This document shows positions 25,231 through 32,235 of a DNA stretch of 64,000 bases, one piece after another. The DNA lies in NCBI RefSeq assembly GCF_010894405.1, contig NZ_JAAIYA010000003.1, positions 496,001 through 560,000 of the forward strand, read 5' to 3'. The translations under genes were made by a program, and so were the position numbers. Position 1 is the stretch's first letter. Every line of letters begins with the position of its first letter. Below the pieces are notes generated by a model, which was not told the origin of the DNA, did not search any database, and saw only the letters and a program-made list of their open reading frames with translations. The DNA is from Pyxidicoccus caerfyrddinensis (GTDB lineage: Bacteria; Myxococcota; Myxococcia; Myxococcales; Myxococcaceae).

Positions 25231-25545
25231 GTGACGACGTGCCGCAGTCCCCAGATCCAGTCCCTCGTTTCGCGTGCGGTGACGCTCTTCCCCGAGGACA
25301 CCGTCCTTTCCGCACTCCAGGTGATGCACCGCCACGGGCTGCACGTGCTCCCGGTGGTGGATGGCGAGAACGGGGAGCTGCTGGGGGAGGTGTCGGAGGG
25401 GGAGCTGCAGCGGCTCTCCGCCTGCGCTCCGCTGGTCCCGCTGGCTGAAATTCTGACCGCAAAGGCCCTCACGGGCATGGAAGAAACGACGGGCGTTCCG
25501 TACGAGTCGCTGAAGGCCGCGCCCGAGCGTTCCTGGCTGCACTGA
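25231..25545 (+). CDS. CBS-domain protein, GTG start
   Basis: This short protein (104 residues) carries a CBS motif: VSRAVTLFPEDTVLSALQVMHRHGLHVLPVVDGENGELLGEVSEGEL. A typical CBS pair would need two such motifs, and only one complete motif is visible, so it could dimerise to make the nucleotide pocket. CBS modules sense adenosine nucleotides. GGAGG (25221-25225) lies five bases before the GTG, strongly supporting this start. It is divergent from the patatin gene (172 bases) and converges with the dehalogenase-like gene. Confidence 0.82.
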   Translation: MTTCRSPQIQSLVSRAVTLFPEDTVLSALQVMHRHGLHVLPVVDGENGELLGEVSEGELQRLSACAPLVPLAEILTAKALTGMEETTGVPYESLKAAPERSWLH

Positions 25546-25550
25546 GCGCG

Positions 25551-26447
25551 TCAGGCGGCCGCGGCACCCGCCACGCGCAGCACCGCCGCGGCGATTTCGT
25601 CCGGCACCTCCTCCTGGAGGAAGTGTCCCGCCTGCGTCTCGGTGACGCGCGCGTGCGGCATTGCTTCCCGGTGCCGCTTCAGCGCGCGGCCGAGAATCGG
25701 GTCCTTCAGTCCCCACACCAGCTCCGTGGGCCCGCGGAAGCCGCGCACCCACGCGTCGCCCTCCGCCAGCTCCGGCACGGTGGGGTGGTCCTCGCGGTTG
25801 GGCACCATGCGCGCCAGCGCCAGCGGCGCGGCCCGGTCCACCACGCGCCGCAGCGGCCACGCATACGCCTTCGCCACGTCACCGGAGATGGAGCGCGCAT
25901 CGCCCTGCGTGCGCCCCAGCATCGGCACCGGGAAGTTGAACAGCTGGAACGCCACGTCGCTCACCACCGGCAGGTGCGAGAAGCGGTGGAACGCCGTGGT
26001 CCGGAGCGTGCGCGGCGTCAGCACCGACGTGTTCAGCACCACCAGCCCCGTCACCCGCCCGCCCGAGCGCGCCGCCATCCACGCGCCCATCGGCCCGCCC
26101 CAGTCCTGCACGCACAGCACCACGTCGCGCAGATTCAAGCGCTCCACCAGGTCCAGCACCGCCTGCCCGTGGTTGGGCAGCGTGTGCACGGCCAGCGAGC
26201 GCGGCTTGTCGCTCAGCCCCAGGCCGATGAGGTCCGGCGCCACCAGGCGCAGGCCCCGCCCGTCCAGCCCCGCCATCACCTTGCGCCAGAGGAAGGACCA
26301 CGTCGGGTTGCCGTGCAGCAGCAGCACCGGCCGGCCCTGTCCCTGGTCCAGGAAGTGCATTTTCACGAGCCCGGTGCCGAAGCGCACCGGGGCGAAATGG
26401 GAGTGGAAGGGGAGCAGGCGCGAGATGAAGTCGGGAAGGGCGCTCAT
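25551..26447 (-). CDS. Haloalkane dehalogenase-like alpha/beta hydrolase
   Basis: The 298-residue protein is an alpha/beta hydrolase whose oxyanion motif HGNPTW (residues 45-50) and nucleophile elbow VQDWGG (Asp115, Trp116) are those of haloalkane dehalogenases and related epoxide hydrolases: Asp as nucleophile, with Trp next to it and Asn47 as possible halide-stabilising residues. The catalytic His is at 275 (QAGHFLQEE). These features argue for the dehalogenase branch, but sequence alone does not prove dehalogenation. It has no signal peptide. No ribosome site is visible before the ATG. It is divergent from the MobA-like gene. Confidence 0.87.
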   Translation of the reverse strand: MSALPDFISRLLPFHSHFAPVRFGTGLVKMHFLDQGQGRPVLLLHGNPTWSFLWRKVMAGLDGRGLRLVAPDLIGLGLSDKPRSLAVHTLPNHGQAVLDLVERLNLRDVVLCVQDWGGPMGAWMAARSGGRVTGLVVLNTSVLTPRTLRTTAFHRFSHLPVVSDVAFQLFNFPVPMLGRTQGDARSISGDVAKAYAWPLRRVVDRAAPLALARMVPNREDHPTVPELAEGDAWVRGFRGPTELVWGLKDPILGRALKRHREAMPHARVTETQAGHFLQEEVPDEIAAAVLRVAGAAAA

Positions 26448-26633
26448 GGTGGAGTGGTGGACGTTCTACCGCCAGGCAGGCTCTGCCAGCCAACACCCCG
26501 CCCGAGTGACTGGCGGCTGGCTGACGGCTCGGACCTGGGGGCGGGCTGCAATCCCGGAAGAAGTCCACAGCCTCTAACCGGTGGCCCCCGGGCCTGCTGG
26601 CGTTCATTTCTTGGGGGGCGGAGGAGGCGTGGC

Positions 26634-27317
26634 ATGAAGGCAGTCGCAATCATCCTCGCTGCGGGTGAGGCCCGGCGGATGGCCCATCCCAAGGCGCTCA
26701 TCGAACACGAGGGAGGAAAGAGTTTCCTCCAATCACTGGCATCCACGTTTGGAAAGGCGGGTTGCTCGGTCATCGGAGTCCTGGGCAAGGACTCGGAGGC
26801 CGTGCGTGAGCAGCACCCGGGGCTGGAGTTGGTGGAGTCGGAACGGTGGCAGGAGGGGCCGCTGGCCTCGGTGAAGGCGGGGCTCGACGCCGCGCTGGAG
26901 TCCGGAGCGGACGTGCTGCTGCTGCAACCGGTGGACATGCCGGCGCTCCGCGCGTCCACGCTCAAGTCCCTGCTCAAGCTGATGGGTGAGGGAGACGAAG
27001 TCATGCGGCCGGAGTTCGAGGGCGCGCCCGGCTGGCCGCTGGTGCTCTCACGGGGTGCGGCCGAGCGGCTGCGCGCCGCGGAGGGCCAGCAGCTGGAGCC
27101 CGCGCTGACGGCACTCAAGGTGCGGCGGGTGCCGGTGAAGGACCCGGGCGTGGTGGTGAACATCAACACGCCGGAGACGTACGAGCGGCTCTTCGGAACG
27201 GCACCGAAGCTGGCGCCTCCACCGAAGCGGCGCGGCAAGCGCACCGGCACCGGGGCCACCACCGTCGGCGAGCTGGGCGGTGGCGCGGCGCCCATGGCCG
27301 CCGCGTCCGAAGAATAG
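26634..27317 (+). CDS. MobA-like nucleotidyltransferase
   Basis: The 227-residue protein has the nucleotide-binding loop of MobA/MocA-type NTP transferases: LAAGEARRM at residues 8-16 and PKALIE at 19-24, with the metal Asp in LLLQPVDMPAL near 102 and the NINTPETY segment near the C-terminus. Such enzymes transfer a nucleotide from CTP or GTP to molybdopterin or related acceptors. The canonical Ser/Gly of LAAGxSxRMG are Ala residues, common in looser family members. A Lys/Arg/Gly-rich tail follows residue 190. GAGGAGG six bases before the ATG at 26634 fixes the start. No other Moco gene is nearby. Confidence 0.82.
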   Translation: MKAVAIILAAGEARRMAHPKALIEHEGGKSFLQSLASTFGKAGCSVIGVLGKDSEAVREQHPGLELVESERWQEGPLASVKAGLDAALESGADVLLLQPVDMPALRASTLKSLLKLMGEGDEVMRPEFEGAPGWPLVLSRGAAERLRAAEGQQLEPALTALKVRRVPVKDPGVVVNINTPETYERLFGTAPKLAPPPKRRGKRTGTGATTVGELGGGAAPMAAASEE

Positions 27318-27325
27318 GTCCTCGA

Positions 27326-27362
27326 GGGCCGGAGCTCCCCTGTGTCCGGGTGGCTCCGGCCC
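27326..27362 (+). terminator. Hairpin after the MobA-like gene
   Basis: GGGCCGGAGC (27326-27335) and GCTCCGGCCC (27353-27362) form a perfect 10-bp stem nine bases after the stop codon. No T-run follows. Confidence 0.55.
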
Positions 27363-27427
27363 GGAAGTACCTTCCGAGGTGACGGCCCCGTCCCTTTCGC
27401 GCCGTGCGGCGGAAGGCCGGGGCTTTC

Positions 27428-27448
27428 GCGCTTCACGCCGTGAAGCGC
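27428..27448 (-). terminator. Hairpin downstream of the minus-strand exported protein gene
   Basis: GCGCTTCAC (27428-27436) and GTGAAGCGC (27440-27448) form a perfect 9-bp stem with a 3-base loop, 61 bases beyond the stop at 27510 on the minus strand. Confidence 0.45.
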
Positions 27449-27509
27449 CGCTGCTCAGGGCCCGAGGCCCGGGCCGGGCCGCCAGGGCCCCGGCACGGAG
27501 CACCGCCCC

Positions 27510-28373
27510 TCAGAACGCCAGGCCCAGCCCGAGGTACGGGCCGCCGAAGCCCTCGGCGTGCTCGATGCCGTCCACGTGGCCGCCATCGTTGAGGTACAGG
27601 CCGCGCCAGCCGCCGCGCACGTTGAGGGTGCCCAGGTGCGCCGCGAGGCCGGCCTGCACATCCACCTGGCGGTGCGGGTAGGGCGTGGCATGCAGGCGCG
27701 CCTCCAGGTCCACCGGGGAGCGGCCGATGCACGCCTCCGCCGAGGCGCCGAAGCTGGGCCCCACGAAGATGATGTCCGGCGCGTGCGCGGTGGCCACGCC
27801 CGCCTCCACGCGCACGCGGCCGCGCGGTCCCGCCCACAGCGCGGCGGTGAGGTGCGTGCTCAGCAGGGTGATGCGGTCCACCGCGTCCGAGCCGTCATCC
27901 GCCGGCAGCGAGATGCCGGTGATGCGCGTGTCCACGCCGAGACGCCGTCCCTCCACGGCCATGAACAGGCCCATGGCGCCGCCGTCGCCGAGCAGTCCGC
28001 CCTCCACGCCCAGCCGCACCATCAGGGGGACGGGCTCGTGCCGCTCGCGCACCCGGGTGAGGGGCGCCAGCGCGCGGGGGCGCGGCGCGGCGATGATGGC
28101 GCCGGCGACGATGAGCTCCGTGAGCGGGCGGCGCACGAGGGCCCGCCGCCTCCGCCGGGGCGCGTCGCCATCGTTGTTCGACGCCTCCCTGCCGACGGGC
28201 GTCGCCTGGTGCGTGCGCGGTCGCTCGTCACGCGAAGGGCGCGAGCCGCGGTCCTTGCCCTGGTTGTTGGACTGCGAGGAGGAGTGCTTGCCGAAGCGGG
28301 CCTCGGCGGAGGTGGGGCCCACGAGGGCACCGGCGGCAAGCGCGGCGCACAGCACGGCCTTGGGGGATGGCAC
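27510..28373 (-). CDS. Exported protein, first copy of a duplicated pair
   Basis: This 287-residue protein is a paralogue of the gene at 29114-29968. Both start at GTG after a GAGGAG site, have a signal peptide ending AEA and a following RFGK, a low-complexity polar stretch, and a C-terminal domain with shared blocks (EGRRLGVD, ADDGS, RVRVEAGV, AHAPD, FVGPS) ending in GLGLAF. The beta-rich C-terminus and terminal Phe are consistent with an outer-membrane beta-barrel. The GTG at 28373 is preferred over the ATG at 28424 because of AAGAGGAG six bases before it and the match to the paralogue. Function unknown. Confidence 0.78.
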   Translation of the reverse strand: MPSPKAVLCAALAAGALVGPTSAEARFGKHSSSQSNNQGKDRGSRPSRDERPRTHQATPVGREASNNDGDAPRRRRRALVRRPLTELIVAGAIIAAPRPRALAPLTRVRERHEPVPLMVRLGVEGGLLGDGGAMGLFMAVEGRRLGVDTRITGISLPADDGSDAVDRITLLSTHLTAALWAGPRGRVRVEAGVATAHAPDIIFVGPSFGASAEACIGRSPVDLEARLHATPYPHRQVDVQAGLAAHLGTLNVRGGWRGLYLNDGGHVDGIEHAEGFGGPYLGLGLAF

Positions 28374-28698
28374 GGTCCACTCCTCTTCTCGGGATTCGGA
28401 ATGCTCGCGGGGAAGCGGAATCAAACGCCTTCCCGGCCAGGCCGGCCATGGGCCCCCGGGCGGGGCGTGTCGTTGGCCAACATCACCTGTGCGGCCGTGG
28501 ACAGCGCTCCCGCCAGAAGCCTGGCATCACGCGCGGTGGTGGACGTCAATCCCCGCCCCGGGCCGGGCGCGGACTGTTTCCAGGGGCCTGTAATATCTGC
28601 CTGTCCTCCCCATGCAGATGCTCATGGTTCGACACTGGGCCGGCGGAGGGATGGCGGCGCCCACGACCCGCGTGTTTCCCGAGGAAGGAGCGGTTAGG
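28374..28698. other. 325-bp divergent intergenic region
   Basis: This region separates the minus-strand exported protein from the plus-strand receiver gene and must hold both promoters. It contains palindromic GC-rich stretches (around 28433-28465) but I see no clear -35/-10, sigma-54 or operator consensus. If the receiver protein used the in-frame ATG at 28612 rather than the GTG at 28699, the region would be 238 bp. Confidence 0.5.
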
Positions 28699-29106
28699 GT
28701 GGCCGCTGTGACCCATGCTCTGGCGCGACCCATGGTCCTCCTCGTCGAGGACGACCCGGATGTCCGGGGAGCCATGGCGGAAGCGCTCCACGACGAAGGC
28801 TACGAAGTGGCCATGGCCATCAACGGCCAGGAGGGGCTGCGCGTGGTGCTGGCGCTGGAGTCGCCGTGCCTCGTGCTGCTGGACCTGGAGATTCCCCGGG
28901 TGGACGGGCACGCCTTCCTCGAGCGGCTGAGGACGGACGCGCGCTTCGCCGGCACGCAGGTGGTGGGGATGACGGGAGAGGTCGGGCCTCCGCCCCAGGG
29001 CGTGGTGGGGCTGCTACGCAAGCCCGTCAAGCTGGCCGCGCTGCTCGCCGCGGTGGCGCGGCACTGCCCCCGGCGGGACACCGAGGGCTCGTCGTCGAGC
29101 GGCTAG
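28699..29106 (+). CDS. Stand-alone response regulator receiver
   Basis: The single-domain receiver has the expected acidic pair (VEDDPD), the phosphorylated Asp in LLDLEIP and the Lys in LLRKPV, with a VVGMTGE segment for the Thr switch. There is no output domain; such proteins act as phosphate carriers or by binding partners. I place the start at the GTG at 28699 because GGAAGGAG ends eight bases before it, but a GTG at 28708 and the upstream ATG at 28612 remain possible. It lies between two paralogous exported-protein genes on the opposite strand, leaving only seven bases to the second. Confidence 0.82.
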   Translation: MAAVTHALARPMVLLVEDDPDVRGAMAEALHDEGYEVAMAINGQEGLRVVLALESPCLVLLDLEIPRVDGHAFLERLRTDARFAGTQVVGMTGEVGPPPQGVVGLLRKPVKLAALLAAVARHCPRRDTEGSSSSG

Positions 29107-29113
29107 CGAGCGG

Positions 29114-29968
29114 CTAGTACGAGAGGCCCAGGCCGAAGAACGGGCCGTGGAAGGTGTCCACGTGCGTGACGCCGTCCACCTGCCCGGCGTCATCCAGCAC
29201 CATGCCCCGGTAGCCGCCGCGCACCACCAGCGCGCCCAGGTGCAGCGCCAGCGCGGCGCTCGCGTCCACCTGGCGGTAGGGGAAGGGCGTCGTCTGCACG
29301 CGCGCCTCGAAGTCCAGCGGGCCCGCCATGCACGCCTCCAGGGACATGCCCAGGCTGGGGCCCACGAAGGTGACGTCCGGCGCATGCGCGCTGCTCACGC
29401 CCGCCTCCACGCGCAGCCGCGCGCGCTGCATGGAGATGAGCGCCCAGGTGAGGTGCGCCTCCATCAGGGAAATGCTGTCCGTGTCCTCGGAGCCGTCATC
29501 CGCGCTCAGCCCCATGCCGGTGAGGCGCGCGTCCACGCCGAAGCGCCGCCCCTCCAGGCCGATGAACAGGTCCACCGCCGCGCCCTCGGTGACGGGGCCG
29601 CCCTGCAGGCCCAGGCGGAAGGACAGCGGCGCCGCGTGACGCTGCTCGCGGAATTCGCCGCGGGGGCCCCGCTGATCGTCGACGATGAGCCGGTGGTTGC
29701 CGCTGGAGAAGATGAAGGCGAAGAACCCAAACGTCGCGTCCAGGTCCGAGTGGTGGCGCACGTTGCGGCGGCGCGGACGGTCATCGTCCTTGTCGTCGTC
29801 CGAGTCCTCCTCGCCCACCGCCGTGGCCTCGTGCCCCTTGTCGTCGTCCTTCTTCGAGTCGCTCTGGTTGGAGCGCGAGCGCTTGCCGAAGCGGGCCTCG
29901 GCCGGCGTCGGGCCGAAGACGAGCCCGAGTGCGAGAGCGGCACACAGCACTGCCCGAAGTGGGGACAC
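29114..29968 (-). CDS. Exported protein, second copy of a duplicated pair
   Basis: The 284-residue protein starts with GTG after GAGGAG, has a signal peptide and AEARFGK, then a Lys/Asp/Ser/Arg-rich stretch (about 30-75). Its C-terminal 190 residues align with those of the protein at 27510-28373 over nearly their full length (EGRRFGVD, LSADDGSE, RLRVEAGVSSAHAPD, FVGPSLG, GLGLSY), a clear tandem duplication. The terminal Tyr and alternating strands suggest an outer-membrane barrel. An N-terminal segment around residue 78-95 (DATFGFFAFIFSSG) is hydrophobic. No family name is known to me. Confidence 0.78.
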   Translation of the reverse strand: MSPLRAVLCAALALGLVFGPTPAEARFGKRSRSNQSDSKKDDDKGHEATAVGEEDSDDDKDDDRPRRRNVRHHSDLDATFGFFAFIFSSGNHRLIVDDQRGPRGEFREQRHAAPLSFRLGLQGGPVTEGAAVDLFIGLEGRRFGVDARLTGMGLSADDGSEDTDSISLMEAHLTWALISMQRARLRVEAGVSSAHAPDVTFVGPSLGMSLEACMAGPLDFEARVQTTPFPYRQVDASAALALHLGALVVRGGYRGMVLDDAGQVDGVTHVDTFHGPFFGLGLSY

Positions 29969-30078
29969 GGTTCTGCTCCTCGGTGGGGACCGGGAAAGGG
30001 GCCTTCCGGAACCGTGGACGGATGCCCGGCTGCTTTATTCATTTCACGGCAATTCTCCACCCCCCACCCTGGAGGGCA

Positions 30079-30101
30079 CCGGGGCGGGCTTCCCGCCCCG
30101 G
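30079..30101 (-). terminator. Terminator-like hairpin after the Cys-rich exported protein
   Basis: CCGGGGCGGG (30079-30088) and CCCGCCCCGG (30092-30101) form a perfect 10-bp stem with a 3-base loop, 18 bases beyond the stop at 30119 on the minus strand. No T-run is present. Confidence 0.55.
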
Positions 30102-30118
30102 GCCGTGCCGACCCGCAC

Positions 30119-31630
30119 CTACTTCTGGGGAGACTCGGGAGGCTTGGACGGCGGCGTGTAGCTGTACTTCTGGAGGCACTCGCCCGGCGACATGGGCCGG
30201 CACTTGGTGGTGCAGGAGGAGAGCCTGTTGCACGTCGTGGTGCACACCTTCTGCACGCTGGGGGGGACGAGGTCACACGGGCTGCTCAGGTAGATGGAGA
30301 TGGGCTCGGGGTGGAAGGCGCCAATCTCGTCCTGGCAGGACTCGAAGTCTCCGTCGCCCTTCACCTCGTAGCCGTCATTCACCTTGCAGCGGGGCGGCCG
30401 CGTGCTGGTGCTGCCGGGCTCGCAGGGCCCCGCCGTGCGGGCCACGCAGACGTTGGCGCTCACGCCGGAGACGGTGGTGTTGGCGCAGATGCGCGCGGCC
30501 AGGTGGCTGTCGCCGGACACCCAGTCCCGCGAGTAGCAGGCGTGGACGCCGTTGTAGGGGTAGCCCTTGAACTCCGACTTCGTGACGAGCTTGGGCTTGA
30601 AGGTGTCCTTCTCCAGGATGACCTCTGCCAGGAGCAGGCCCGGGTCGAAGAGGTTCCCGTAGAATGCGCCCTCGCGGAAGGTGTACGCCCCGAAGGGCTC
30701 CGCTGGGTACGCGCTCGGCGAGCTGGAGGTCGCCTGCGGCCACACCCACGAGCCGGGCAGCGCGTCGCGGTTGTACGGCGCGGACATGAGGCTGTAGCTG
30801 CCGGAGCCGGGGCAGGTGAAGGTGACGCTCGGGGCGATGCCGCACGGGTTGTGGTCCGTCTCCGCGATGAGGTCCGTCCGCTCGCAGCCCCTGGGGTCCT
30901 TGCACACGCGCAGGACGCGGTCGCCGCTGATTTCGCCCAGCTTGCCCGTGCAGGCGACGGTGTCGTACGGCGCGCCCGCGGCCACCGTCACGGCGGCGCC
31001 CGGGGTGCAGCTGCCCACGCCTTCCCCCAGCCAGCCGCACTCGGGCGTCAGCCCGTAGGCGCCGCTGGAGGGGCAGGGCAGGAACAGGGTGCTCCACTCC
31101 ACGGGGGCGCCGGACGGGTTGAAGCGCTTCGCGTCACGCGTGTCCTCGCCGCGCATGGACAGCGGCACCTCGACGCCATAGGCGTTGTTGCGCGCCAAGA
31201 GGCACGCGGACACGTAGCCCAGGCACTCGCGGGTCGGCGCGTCGTACTGCCACTCCTTGCACAGGCCCACGGAGCCCTCGAAGTAGTGCGTCACGCCCGC
31301 CTGGCTCGTCCACTTCACCCCCTCGCCCGCGGGCAGGGCGCACTCCACCAGGTACTTCATGACGCGGAGCGCGGGCGGGTGCTCCAGCTGGTGCTTGAGG
31401 CGGTCATCGCCGTCGAAGGCCTTGGAGCTGAGCGGCCCCGTCGTGAGGGCCTGCAGCGAGTCCCGGTTGGTGGTGAGGGCGTTGAGCGCCAGGTCCGACG
31501 TGGAGAGCGAATTCAGGATGCGGATGCCCGGCTCTGCAGCGGCCCTGGACGCCGGGAGCATCAGCGCGAGCAGGCACGCGAGCGCGGCCAGCACGGGCCG
31601 CGAGGGAGCACGGAGGACGAAGGGCGACAT
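30119..31630 (-). CDS. Cys-rich exported protein of unknown function
   Basis: This 503-residue protein has a Sec signal peptide (about 1-33, ending PASRAAA) and more than twenty Cys residues spread over the mature part, so disulfide bonding is likely. Paired modules with similar spacing occur (CPSSGAYGLTPECGW and CPGSGSYSLMSAPY; ACTGKLGEISGDRV; NCxxTT). The pattern suggests a repeated Cys-stabilised domain, but I recognise no family. The C-terminus is short and Pro-rich (YTPPSKPPESPQK). The ATG at 31630 is preferred, with GAGG ten bases upstream. A hairpin follows the stop. It might be a surface or spore-coat component, though nothing shows that directly. Confidence 0.75.
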   Translation of the reverse strand: MSPFVLRAPSRPVLAALACLLALMLPASRAAAEPGIRILNSLSTSDLALNALTTNRDSLQALTTGPLSSKAFDGDDRLKHQLEHPPALRVMKYLVECALPAGEGVKWTSQAGVTHYFEGSVGLCKEWQYDAPTRECLGYVSACLLARNNAYGVEVPLSMRGEDTRDAKRFNPSGAPVEWSTLFLPCPSSGAYGLTPECGWLGEGVGSCTPGAAVTVAAGAPYDTVACTGKLGEISGDRVLRVCKDPRGCERTDLIAETDHNPCGIAPSVTFTCPGSGSYSLMSAPYNRDALPGSWVWPQATSSSPSAYPAEPFGAYTFREGAFYGNLFDPGLLLAEVILEKDTFKPKLVTKSEFKGYPYNGVHACYSRDWVSGDSHLAARICANTTVSGVSANVCVARTAGPCEPGSTSTRPPRCKVNDGYEVKGDGDFESCQDEIGAFHPEPISIYLSSPCDLVPPSVQKVCTTTCNRLSSCTTKCRPMSPGECLQKYSYTPPSKPPESPQK

Positions 31631-31798
31631 GGGGAACGGACCTCGACGGGAAGAGTACGCGACAGGACGGTTAGCACGCGGCGGGCCGGACCCTGTCCCC
31701 CTGTCCTTTCGCGAGGTTGCACGGCGCCAGCGCGGCCGGTGTTGCCTGCCGGTCCACAGCGCTCCCGGCGGGTGTGGACGCGAGGGCAACGGCCACCC

Positions 31799-32173
31799 TC
31801 AGCGCCGGGCCACCTTCTTGCCCCGGACGGAGGTCTTCGCGGCGCGGCGGGGCTCGGGGCGGGCCTGGGCGGAGTCCGGCGGGGCGGCGCAGGTGGCGGT
31901 GGTGGCCAGGGCGGCCTGCGCGGCCTGGTGCTGAACTTCCAGCGTGCGCAGCCGACGCGACTGGGACTCGCGCAGCGCCTGCAGCTCCGCCACCCGGGCC
32001 TCGGACTCGGCGGCCTCGCGCTCGAGCTGGCCATTGCGCTCCACCAGCGCGGAGATGGAGCGCGAGCCCGCCCAGGTCCCCGACGTGGCGAGCACCACCG
32101 CGCCCACCAGCAGGCCCCAGGGCAGCCACGCCCGGCGTCGCCGCGCCGACTCGCTCTGCTGCGTCGCTTCCAT
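31799..32173 (-). CDS. Small membrane-anchored coiled-coil protein
   Basis: This 124-residue protein has an Arg cluster followed by one membrane helix (about 17-36, LPWGLLVGAVVLATSG), then a coiled coil (about 40-90; ALVERNGQLEREAAESEARVAELQALRESQSRRL), and a Lys/Arg-rich tail. It should lie in the inner membrane with the coiled coil outside or inside depending on charge; the N-terminal Arg cluster favours an N-in orientation. The ATG at 32173 gives a sensible start; the open frame to 32212 has no ribosome site either. It precedes a histidine kinase gene by 62 bases in opposite order, both on the minus strand. Function unknown. Confidence 0.65.
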   Translation of the reverse strand: MEATQQSESARRRRAWLPWGLLVGAVVLATSGTWAGSRSISALVERNGQLEREAAESEARVAELQALRESQSRRLRTLEVQHQAAQAALATTATCAAPPDSAQARPEPRRAAKTSVRGKKVARR

Positions 32174-32235
32174 GGCCCGCAAGGCTAGCGGGCCCACCGG
32201 GGTAGGCCTCAAGGTGGCGGTACGCGCCCCGCGTC

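Noticed and set aside
29147..32188. Plus-strand open frame of 1013 codons
   Set aside because: It is antisense to the second exported protein, the Cys-rich protein and the coiled-coil protein, and has shadow-frame composition.
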